From Persicitalea sp038242095 (GTDB taxonomy: Bacteria > Bacteroidota > Bacteroidia > Cytophagales > Spirosomataceae): a stretch of DNA of 6,808 bases. Positions 1-4,958 of this stretch are shown here, one piece after another. The stretch is taken from contig JBBSSJ010000258.1 in the NCBI GenBank assembly GCA_038242095.1, positions 1 through 6,808 on the forward strand. The letters are read 5' to 3'. Position numbers and translations under genes: made by a program. A model generated the notes under the pieces. The model was not told where the DNA came from, did not search any database, and worked only from the letters and a program-made list of their open reading frames with translations. How positions within the stretch are numbered: the stretch's first letter is position 1; every line of letters begins with the position of its first letter.

Positions 1-1
1 A

Positions 2-115
2 GGATTGAAACGATACCGGATCATGTCTGATCGGCTCAGAATACGTGACTTTGCAAAGTACGATGACACCTTAGAAGTATGCGCTGGCCTTTGGAACTTT
101 TACGTAAAAAACTGA
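2..115 (+). CDS. Transposase C-terminal tail (partial, cut by window start)
   Basis: An open + frame enters from the left edge and ends at TGA 113-115, giving 37 residues. It reads LKRYRIMSDRLR early, then EVCAGLWNFYVKN at the end. A basic stretch followed by a C-AGLWNF-type ending is typical of the last helix of DDE transposases of the IS5-like / DDE_Tnp_4 kind. The catalytic DDE residues would lie outside the window, so the family is a judgement from the tail alone. The next minus-strand gene is AT-rich and looks foreign, which fits an insertion-sequence neighbourhood. It could be an intact element that starts left of the window or a remnant; the window cannot distinguish these. Confidence 0.6.
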   Translation, partial: GLKRYRIMSDRLRIRDFAKYDDTLEVCAGLWNFYVKN

Positions 116-121
116 TTTATA

Positions 122-139
122 GTGTCGCAACAAGTCTAA
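122..139. mobile_element. Possible right end (terminal inverted repeat) of the insertion sequence
   Basis: Seven bases after the transposase stop lies GTGTCGCAACAAGTCT (122-137), whose outward reading begins AGACTTGTTGCG. It is followed by CTAA-type sequence (136-139), compatible with the short target sites used by IS5-like elements. Its position right behind the transposase stop is where a right terminal repeat is expected. The matching left end is not in the window, so this is only a candidate. Confidence 0.25.
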
Positions 140-164
140 TGTTCAGCCATATCTTTATAAATAC

Positions 165-179
165 ACTGCTATGCGCAGT
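165..179 (-). terminator. Small hairpin directly after the PIN gene stop
   Basis: ACTGC (165-169) and GCAGT (175-179) form a perfect 5-bp inverted repeat with a 5-base loop, immediately downstream of the PIN gene stop at 180-182. On the minus transcript it is followed by GTATTTATAA, only partly U-rich. It may be a weak terminator; the short stem keeps confidence low. Confidence 0.25.
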
Positions 180-608
180 TTAGGTTAAAAACTGAGTAAA
201 TTCATCGACAGATATTGCTTTACCCCCTTGACTATTCACATTTGACTTTAATTGGTTGTCATTTGTTACCAAGGTTAAATTATTTTTTATAGCCGTTTCA
301 CCAATCAGGGCATCATTTGTTCTTTTAAGATTTCCTTTTCTCAATTTTTCCAACAAATCGCCATCTGATACTTTAGCTGAGCCCACTCTAGACACCCCTA
401 CAACAAATGATTCTGTAGGAATTTTTTTGGGCTGTATCTCAACAACGTTTTGAAACAACCTCGCCCGCTTTTCGCCATTAGTGCAATTACTGATTTCATC
501 AATTTGTATATGCGTAACATAAATTTTGCAACTATCGCTGATAATACCAGCTGATAGCTTGCCCGAGACTAGATCGTCAAATACGTTTGAATCAAAGATG
601 ATGTTCAT
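180..608 (-). CDS. PIN-domain protein (putative ribonuclease, VapC-like)
   Basis: A 142-residue protein when started at ATG 606-608. The frame is open further upstream to 695, but the added 29 residues have no PIN features and run into the spacer behind pntB, while the PIN fold begins with the hydrophobic strand MNIIFDSNVF. All four acidic positions of the PIN active site can be seen: D6 (with N8 in DSN), E38 in QIDEIS, D99 in RTNDALIGETA, and D117 in LVTNDNQ. PIN domains bind metal ions and usually cleave RNA, often as toxins of toxin-antitoxin pairs. No antitoxin-like ORF lies directly upstream or downstream, so it is either orphan or of the non-toxin PIN type. The gene is clearly richer in A+T than the pnt genes and sits beside a transposase, which suggests transfer. 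A GGGAG lies about 14 bases before the start, far for a ribosome site. Confidence 0.8.
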   Translation of the reverse strand: MNIIFDSNVFDDLVSGKLSAGIISDSCKIYVTHIQIDEISNCTNGEKRARLFQNVVEIQPKKIPTESFVVGVSRVGSAKVSDGDLLEKLRKGNLKRTNDALIGETAIKNNLTLVTNDNQLKSNVNSQGGKAISVDEFTQFLT

Positions 609-663
609 AAAATTGTGACTAACTCCCGTATGTACATAAGTTTTGCAGTACTCTAGACAGTAG

Positions 664-678
664 CTCGACTCTGTCGAG
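664..678. repeat. Perfect inverted repeat CTCGAC-TCT-GTCGAG at a composition boundary
   Basis: CTCGAC (664-669) and GTCGAG (673-678) are perfect complements around a 3-base loop. The site lies between the end of pntB and the PIN gene. Read on the minus strand it is not followed by a T-run, so it is not a standard intrinsic terminator of the pnt operon, although a terminator or processing hairpin cannot be excluded. It marks the point where GC-rich sequence on the right gives way to AT-rich sequence on the left. Confidence 0.4.
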
Positions 679-726
679 TCACGACCATCCCGCACCCCTC
701 CCGGCGTTCCTCACCCGCACACTCTA

Positions 727-1809
727 TTACATCTCCTTCAACTCCCCAACCACCTTCGTCAGCGTCGATTTGGCATCCCCAAACAGCATCAGGCAATTGG
801 GATAGCCGAAGAGTTCGTTTTCGATGCCCGCGTAGCCGACGCCCATCGAGCGTTTGCTGACGATGACCGTGCGGGCTTTGTCGGCGTTCAGGATGGGCAT
901 GCCGTAGATCGGACTGGCTGGATTGGTGCGGGCGGCGGGGTTCACGACGTCGTTGGCGCCCACAACGAGTACTACGTCGGTGTTGTTGAAATCGTCGTTG
1001 ATTTCTTCCATCTCGATGAGTTTATCGTAGGGAACGCTCGATTCGGCCAGCAGTACATTCATGTGGCCGGGCATCCGGCCCGCGACGGGGTGAATGGCGA
1101 AGCGGACGTTGATGCCCTTTTTCTCCAATAAATCCATCATTTCACGCACGACGTGTTGCGCTTGCGCCACCGCCATGCCGTAGCCCGGTACCACGATCAC
1201 CGACGAAGCCGAGTCGAAAATCATGGCCGCTTCTTCCACGCCCACCTCCTTCACGACCATCTCGCTGCCGTCGCCGCCCGCTACCGCGCTGCCGCCGGAG
1301 GTTGCGCCGAAGCCACCGAGCAACACGCTCACGAGCGAGCGGTTCATGGCTTTGCACATGATTTGGGTCAAGATAATGCCCGAGGCGCCCACGAGTGCGC
1401 CCGTTACAATCAGGACGCTGTTGTTCAGGACAAAACCGGTCGTACAAGCCGCCATACCGGAGTAGGAGTTGAGCAGCGAAATTACGACCGGCATGTCGGC
1501 GCCGCCGATTGGAATCACTACCAGAAGACCCAGAACCAAAGCTATTGCGCCCATCACCAGCATGGCCGTAACTGATCCCGTGTTGATGGCGACCAGTACA
1601 CCGCAGGCCACGGCTACCAACAGCAATACCAGATTTACCAGGTGCTGTCCCTTGAAAACGATGGCGTTGCCGCTCACTTTACCGCTTAACTTACCGTAAG
1701 CCGTCAGCGAACCCGTGAAGGTAATGCCGCCGATGAGGACCGAAAGCAGGATGCTGATAATCGTGATCAGGTCGGTGGAAGGCTGGGTTGTTCCACGGCG
1801 CGCGTCCAA
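727..1809 (-). CDS. pntB: NAD(P) transhydrogenase subunit beta, C-terminal three quarters (frame-disrupted pntB)
   Basis: This frame carries residues from about position 110 to the end of PntB. It starts nominally at TTG 1809, but the first 10 or so codons are probably not native sequence. Transmembrane helices occupy roughly residues 15-180, including the conserved IGGADMPVVISLLNSYSG and IMCKAMNRS segments. The last 180 residues are the NADP(H)-binding domain III, with PGYGMAVAQAQ, RFAIHPVAGRMPGHMNVLLA, EINDDF, VVGANDVVNPAA, KRSMGVGYAG and LMLFGDAK all present. In the complex this domain receives hydride from NADH bound to PntAA while protons cross the membrane domain. Family members are about 460 residues; this piece has 360 and lacks the N-terminal helices, which lie in the preceding frame with a 43-bp overlap. 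Apart from the frame break, no residue looks damaged. Confidence 0.9.
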   Translation of the reverse strand: MDARRGTTQPSTDLITIISILLSVLIGGITFTGSLTAYGKLSGKVSGNAIVFKGQHLVNLVLLLVAVACGVLVAINTGSVTAMLVMGAIALVLGLLVVIPIGGADMPVVISLLNSYSGMAACTTGFVLNNSVLIVTGALVGASGIILTQIMCKAMNRSLVSVLLGGFGATSGGSAVAGGDGSEMVVKEVGVEEAAMIFDSASSVIVVPGYGMAVAQAQHVVREMMDLLEKKGINVRFAIHPVAGRMPGHMNVLLAESSVPYDKLIEMEEINDDFNNTDVVLVVGANDVVNPAARTNPASPIYGMPILNADKARTVIVSKRSMGVGYAGIENELFGYPNCLMLFGDAKSTLTKVVGELKEM

Positions 1810-2123
1810 TAATCGGAAAAGGCCACGAAAAGCGAGGCCGCGCCGCCGAAGCCGTTGAAGATGGCGACCATCTCGGGCATCTGCGTCATTTCGACGCGCC
1901 GCGCCCAGATTAAACCGATGGCCCCGCCAACCAGCATACAGCTGAATGTTTCGACGGGCGTCAGCAACTGCGAGTCGATCAGCGTAGCGACGACGGCCAT
2001 CAGCATCGCCACCGCCGACAGGGTATTGCCCTGCCGCGCTTCCTGCGTTTTATTGAGTTTTTTGATGCCCACGATAAACAGAATCGTGGCAATGAGGTAC
2101 GTGATTTGAATGAGAATATGCAT
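1767..2123 (-). CDS. pntB: NAD(P) transhydrogenase subunit beta, N-terminal part (frame-disrupted pntB)
   Basis: Starting at ATG 2121-2123, this frame encodes 118 residues matching the N-terminus of PntB: helix LIQITYLIATILFIVGIKKL, then TQEARQGN, further helices with VGGAIGLIWARRVEMTQMPEMVAIFNGFGGAASLFVAFSD split over about residues 65-106. The R-VEMT-MPEMVA-FNGFGG block is a strong family signature. After about residue 113 the protein diverges into SLPPT and stops at TGA 1767-1769, whereas the conserved continuation (STDLITI, then GGITFTGS) is in the frame one base earlier. Adding one base near 1777-1800 would give a single 465-residue protein, the normal PntB length. The start is preceded by four heptamer repeats and by pntAB 56 bases upstream in the same operon. 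Confidence 0.88.
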   Translation of the reverse strand: MHILIQITYLIATILFIVGIKKLNKTQEARQGNTLSAVAMLMAVVATLIDSQLLTPVETFSCMLVGGAIGLIWARRVEMTQMPEMVAIFNGFGGAASLFVAFSDYWTRAVEQPSLPPT

Positions 2124-2130
2124 GAGGGCG

Positions 2131-2158
2131 GTCGGCTATCGGCTTTGGGCTTACGGCT
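2131..2158. repeat. Four tandem heptamers just upstream of pntB
   Basis: On the + strand the units are GTCGGCT, ATCGGCT, TTGGGCT and TACGGCT, four consecutive 7-mers ending in GGCT. In the mRNA sense they read AGCCNNN four times, with a run of six A before them and the pntB ATG seven bases after the last unit. They fill half of the 56-bp pntAB-pntB spacer and cover the region where a ribosome would bind. Degenerate heptamer arrays are known as intergenic repeats in some bacteria; whether this is a member of a dispersed family here is not known from the window. Confidence 0.7.
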
Positions 2159-2179
2159 TTTTTGGTCTTGAGAAATGAA

Positions 2180-2461
2180 CTACTTCTTCTTCTTAAACAT
2201 CTGCAACATTCGGTCAGTAACGGCGTAACCGCCTACTACGTTGATGGTCGCTAAAACGAGTGCGACCATGCCCAGGTATTTGCTCACGTCGCCCTCGCGG
2301 ACGCAAAGAATGGCCCCGACGATGGTGATGCCCGAAATGGCGTTGGAACCCGACATCAGCGGTGTGTGTAGCGTCGGGGGTACCTTCGCAATTAACTCAA
2401 ATCCGCAATAACTGGCGAGGACAAGGATGTAGAGGAGGAAGATGAAATTTTCTATTGACAT
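2180..2461 (-). CDS. pntAB: NAD(P) transhydrogenase subunit alpha part 2 (membrane segment)
   Basis: A 93-residue protein starting at ATG 2459-2461 (MSIENFIFLLYIL). A longer TTG start at 2515 is possible on paper, but its 18 extra residues would be encoded by the spacer repeat and have no counterpart in the family. Three membrane helices are visible at about residues 5-20, 42-58 and 63-80. The conserved block VPPTLHTPLMSGSNAISGIT corresponds to the C-terminal membrane part of the fused PntA of enterobacteria, and the protein ends in TDRMLQMFKKKK as that one does. It forms part of the proton channel together with PntB. It lies between pntAA (87 bases upstream) and pntB (56 bases downstream) on the same strand, an operon arrangement typical of the three-subunit transhydrogenase type. 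Confidence 0.95.
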   Translation of the reverse strand: MSIENFIFLLYILVLASYCGFELIAKVPPTLHTPLMSGSNAISGITIVGAILCVREGDVSKYLGMVALVLATINVVGGYAVTDRMLQMFKKKK

Positions 2462-2497
2462 GATGCTGCTGTTTGGGGGTATGGTGATGTTGGTTTT

Positions 2498-2582
2498 TGA
2501 GGTCCAAAGATCCAAAGTGTAGAAGGGGCTTATAACTCTTGAAGATATCAGGCACTTTGCCCCTCTGGACCTTTGGATCTTT
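2498..2582. repeat. Head-to-head octamer repeats forming a hairpin around the pntAA stop
   Basis: The right arm on the minus strand consists of the octamers AAAGATCC, AAAGGTCC, AGAGGGGC and AAAGTGCC (2582 down to 2551), directly followed by the pntAA TGA. The left arm on the + strand has TGAGGTCC, AAAGATCC, AAAGTGTA and GAAGGGGC (2498-2529). The arms pair: 12 perfect bases (2506-2517 with 2571-2582), a symmetric 6-by-6 mismatch, then 6 more (2524-2529 with 2559-2564), leaving a 29-base loop that contains the stop codon of pntAA. It resembles a REP-like intercistronic element and could affect mRNA stability or the relative output of pntAA and pntAB; that role is inference. Confidence 0.7.
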
Positions 2583-3750
2583 TTCCCTCACTCTTTGCCA
2601 ATATTTCCTTCGTAAACCCATGCACCAATTCCCCTTGATGGGTAATCAAACTGCCCTGGGTGATTTCTTCGTCCATTTCCCACTTGAAGCCGTCTTTGGT
2701 GGCGAGGTGGAGCAGGAGCGTCGAGATGTTTTTGGCGTAGAGCTCACTGGCGTTGATCGGTAGGAGCGAGGGCAGGTTGGCCTCGCCGACAATCGTCACG
2801 CCGTGCTTGACGACGGTTTTGCCGAATTCGCTGATCTCGCAATTGCCGCCCGATTCCACGGCCATATCGATGATGACGGAACCCGTTTTCATGGTTTTGA
2901 CCATGACTTCGGTGATGAGTACAGGTGCTTTCTTACCGATGACCAAAGCCGTAGTAATCGCAATATCGGCTTCCTTTATGCGGTCTTTGATAAGCGCCTG
3001 CTGCTTTTCGAGGTAGTCGGCGGAGACCTCCCTGGCGTAGCCACCTTCGGTTTTGACGCCCTCGGCCTCCACTTGCAGGAAGCGTCCGCCCAGCGACTCG
3101 ACTTGCTCCTTGGTTTCGGCCCGCACATCGGTGGCTTCCACCACCGCGCCGAGGCGTTTGGCAGTGGCAATGGCCTGCAAACCCGCTACGCCCACCCCGA
3201 ACACCAGCACCCGAGCGGGCGTGATAGTTCCGGCGGCGGTCATCAGTAACGGAAATATCTTGCCGAGTTCGTTGGCTCCGAGAATTACGGCCTTGTAGCC
3301 CGCCAAATTGGCCTGCGAACTGAGCGCGTCCATCTTCTGCGCCCGCGAAATGCGCGGCACAGCGTCCATGGCAAAAGCGGTGATTTTCTTTTTATTCAAA
3401 GCCTCTACGACTTCGGGGATCGTGTAGGCGTAGAGATACGAAAGGCCGATCGAGCCTTCCTTCATGATAGCCACGTCGGCTTCGGTGGGCGCGTTAACTT
3501 TCAGTACCACATCGGCGGCGGCAAAAGCAGCAGTAGTAGTGGGCACTATTTCGGCTCCAGCCTCGCGATATTTTTCATCCGAAAAATAAGATGCTTCCCC
3601 AGCGCCGGTTTCGACGGTGCAGCTGAATCCGGCTTTTATTAATGATTTCACGACGTCAGGCGTGAGGGCGACGCGCCGCTCGAAGGGTTTGGTTTCTTTT
3701 GGTACGGCTATTTTCAAGGGGTAAGTCAGGGGTTTGGTGAGCGACGACAT
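2548..3750 (-). CDS. pntAA: NAD(P) transhydrogenase subunit alpha part 1 (NAD-binding)
   Basis: A 400-residue soluble subunit that binds NAD(H) on the cytoplasmic face and passes hydride to the NADP site of PntB. It has the alanine-dehydrogenase/PNT N-terminal domain (about residues 12-145, opening IAVPKET-P-ERRVALTP) and the PNT NAD-binding domain (about 150-375). Family motifs present include PRISRAQKMDALSSQANLAGY (split at 132-152), the Rossmann loop GVGVAGLQAIATAKRLGA at 185-202, TDVRAETKEQV at 207-217, IDMAVESGGN at 294-303, and GEANLPS at 322-328. The start at ATG 3748-3750 gives a normal N-terminus. The last dozen residues (GKRSKGPEGQSA) are beyond the usual end and are encoded by an octamer repeat, so the repeat appears to have extended the protein. 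It is the first gene of the operon; an upstream TTG-N23-TACCTTTT at about 3815-3870 is a weak promoter candidate. Confidence 0.97.
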   Translation of the reverse strand: MSSLTKPLTYPLKIAVPKETKPFERRVALTPDVVKSLIKAGFSCTVETGAGEASYFSDEKYREAGAEIVPTTTAAFAAADVVLKVNAPTEADVAIMKEGSIGLSYLYAYTIPEVVEALNKKKITAFAMDAVPRISRAQKMDALSSQANLAGYKAVILGANELGKIFPLLMTAAGTITPARVLVFGVGVAGLQAIATAKRLGAVVEATDVRAETKEQVESLGGRFLQVEAEGVKTEGGYAREVSADYLEKQQALIKDRIKEADIAITTALVIGKKAPVLITEVMVKTMKTGSVIIDMAVESGGNCEISEFGKTVVKHGVTIVGEANLPSLLPINASELYAKNISTLLLHLATKDGFKWEMDEEITQGSLITHQGELVHGFTKEILAKSEGKRSKGPEGQSA

Positions 3751-3837
3751 AAACTAAGACGACAAAACATGGCGTCCTACTGATGAGTGGAGCTATTTAT
3801 TTGAGTAAAAATGCGGAATTACTTTCAAAAAGGTACT

Positions 3838-4269
3838 TCAACGCCCTTTTATAAACACCAAATCACAGGCATGAGCCGGGCAGGGCAACAGGGTGAGCGA
3901 GTCGGCACGGAGGGTGAAACCCTGGTAGAAGGCGGCGTAAATGTTACCCGGCAGGAAGCCGACCTTCTGTTGTCCAAATGTGGTATCGATTTTGTATGCC
4001 TCGGCGCTGCGGTAGTAGCTGGTTTCCGGGCCTTCCGAGCTGAAAGTTCCATCGTCCGCGAAGGTGATACTCTGGGTAGGCGTGGCGGCGATCTTGTCGA
4101 TCCTGACGGTTGAGTCCGTGCTGACGGTACGTTGCACCAGTCGCCAACTACCTACCAACGCCGGGTAGCCGATTCCGACAGACCTTTCTTCCCTGCAACC
4201 GAGGGTGACGAGCCCCAATACAAATAGGGCGGCAATGTGATTTTTGATTGTAGAGCTATGACCTGCCAT
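3838..4269 (-). CDS. Small lipoprotein, lipocalin-like appearance
   Basis: Function is not known. Starting at ATG 4267-4269 it has 143 residues: a short N-terminus, hydrophobic helix HIAALFVLGLVTLGC with lipobox cysteine C25, then a mature domain. The domain opens PALVGSWRLVQRTVS and continues with SITFADDGTFSSEG, the W-containing first strand and the DDGTF turn common in small Bacteroidota lipocalin-like lipoproteins. Two cysteines near the end (C130, C135) could pair after export. An ATG at 4329 is possible but puts 20 odd residues before the signal peptide and would lie upstream of the likely promoter. It shares a divergent intergenic region with the next lipoprotein, to which it is weakly similar in layout (lipobox, short linker, VG-WRLV, late cysteines). 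The protein should be anchored in an outer or inner membrane facing the periplasm. Confidence 0.75.
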   Translation of the reverse strand: MAGHSSTIKNHIAALFVLGLVTLGCREERSVGIGYPALVGSWRLVQRTVSTDSTVRIDKIAATPTQSITFADDGTFSSEGPETSYYRSAEAYKIDTTFGQQKVGFLPGNIYAAFYQGFTLRADSLTLLPCPAHACDLVFIKGR

Positions 4270-4297
4270 TAAATGCGCGTTTAGATCAAGAATTTGA

Positions 4298-4329
4298 CGA
4301 ATATAGAGGATAATCGGGCAGGATAGCAA
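4298..4329 (-). promoter_or_regulatory. Candidate Bacteroidota-type promoter for the minus-strand lipoprotein
   Basis: On the minus strand TTG (4327-4329) is followed after 21 bases by TATATTCG (4298-4305), one mismatch from the Bacteroidota -7 element TAnnTTTG. Spacing is within the usual range, and the element is 28 bases before the ATG at 4269, which supports that start. Prediction from pattern only. Confidence 0.35.
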
Positions 4330-4330
4330 C

Positions 4331-4360
4331 TTGTTTTTTTTTGAGGGGTTCCAACCTTTG
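4331..4360 (+). promoter_or_regulatory. Candidate Bacteroidota-type promoter for the plus-strand lipoprotein
   Basis: TTG (4331-4333) and AACCTTTG (4353-4360), one mismatch from TAnnTTTG, are separated by 19 bases. The -33 elements of this and the minus-strand candidate sit back to back at 4327-4333. The transcript would carry a leader of about 60 bases before the ATG at 4425. Pattern-based only. Confidence 0.3.
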
Positions 4361-4424
4361 CCTTACAAGGGCACTCTTACCAGAAAAGTAGATCACTTTT
4401 TTGACATTCTCTGATCACAAAGAC

Positions 4425-4841
4425 ATGAACAAAGTATCAATTCTATTGCTCTTTCTCCTTTTCCTTGGTTGTAAAAAGGACCCGGAACCATCACCCATTA
4501 TCAAAGAAATCGTCGGAAGATGGCGGCTGGTGGCAACGGAATATACCGAGAACGGTAAGACAACGAGAACCGAGGCAACGACCGCCAGTTACCTGATTTT
4601 CCGGTTCGATGGTTTGATAGTCGATAAGGACGGTTTGCCTGGGTGCTGCGCGCCAGGTTCGCTCATTGTGAACGGCGCACCTTTCCAGATAAAGCCTTTG
4701 GCGCCCGTGCCCCGAAATGATGCATGTGCCCGGACCAGTTGTGCCGCCTGTGACCATCTCGATCTGACGCAGGATAGAGATACGCTCATCAGCAGTTCCA
4801 GCTGCTTCGGTGACTACAAGGGATTTTACGTACGCTATTAA
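4425..4841 (+). CDS. Cysteine-rich small lipoprotein, lipocalin-like appearance
   Basis: Function is not known. From ATG 4425-4427 the protein has 138 residues; the in-frame ATG at 4401 would add eight polar residues before the signal peptide and is less likely. The N-terminus MNKVSILLLFLLFLGC is a classic lipoprotein signal with lipobox cysteine C16, followed by KKDPEPSP linker and IVGRWRLVATEYTENGK, similar in design to the divergently transcribed lipoprotein. The mature part holds six cysteines: C74 and C75 adjacent, C101, C106 and C109 (CARTSCAAC), and C127, so disulfides or a metal site are conceivable. It ends at TAA 4839-4841, at a point that aligns with the natural end of its divergent relative, but the same frame stays open for another 38 codons. 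Confidence 0.75.
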   Translation: MNKVSILLLFLLFLGCKKDPEPSPIIKEIVGRWRLVATEYTENGKTTRTEATTASYLIFRFDGLIVDKDGLPGCCAPGSLIVNGAPFQIKPLAPVPRNDACARTSCAACDHLDLTQDRDTLISSSSCFGDYKGFYVRY

Positions 4842-4958
4842 GTTCTGCGCGGTCCAGACGATGGATATGGTTTTAGTACTATATTCGGCGTGCCTTCGTT
4901 TGAAGGGGCCATGCCGGAGCAGATTGACCTGGTAGTTAAACGACTTAAACTTCTGTGA
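4842..4958 (+). other. In-frame open tail behind the lipoprotein stop, ending in a GTGA overlap
   Basis: After the TAA at 4839-4841 the same frame has 38 sense codons (ending in DLVVKRLKLL) and then TGA 4956-4958, which overlaps the GTG start of the next gene as GTGA. It has no good start codon of its own except an internal ATG leaving 15 residues. It may be the 3' remnant of a former upstream partner of the DUF6134-like gene, or chance: 38 open codons alone are not improbable. Confidence 0.25.

Noticed and set aside
609..695. Longer PIN protein starting at 695
   Set aside because: The extension is unlike PIN domains and spans the boundary and inverted repeat; the fold begins at MNIIFDSN.
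1142..1699. Several long open frames on both strands within pntB (for example 1153-1575 +, 1142-1447 -)
   Set aside because: They are shadow frames of a GC-rich conserved gene; the translations are rich in R, H and A without recognisable motifs, and the PntB frame explains the sequence.
1767..1809. Programmed -1 frameshifting as explanation of the pntB split
   Set aside because: No X-XXY-YYZ heptamer in the correct frame and no obvious downstream stem; an indel or sequence error is simpler, though recoding is not strictly excluded.
2462..2515. Longer PntAB starting at TTG 2515
   Set aside because: The extra 18 residues come from the octamer repeat and precede the first membrane helix without family counterpart.
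2753..3298. Plus-strand open frames opposite pntAA
   Set aside because: Antisense to a highly conserved coding sequence with no family features of their own.
3810..4113. Plus-strand ORF of 100 codons at 3811-4113
   Set aside because: It is antisense to the minus-strand lipoprotein, which has a clear lipobox and promoter candidate.
4382..4398. AAAAGT-AGATC-ACTTTT inverted repeat with T-run as a terminator
   Set aside because: Very weak A:T stem located in the upstream region of a plus-strand gene, with no plus-strand gene before it to terminate.
4861..4935. 24-codon ORF (ATG at 4861) between the lipoprotein and DUF6134-like genes
   Set aside because: Too short, no ribosome site and no recognisable protein character.
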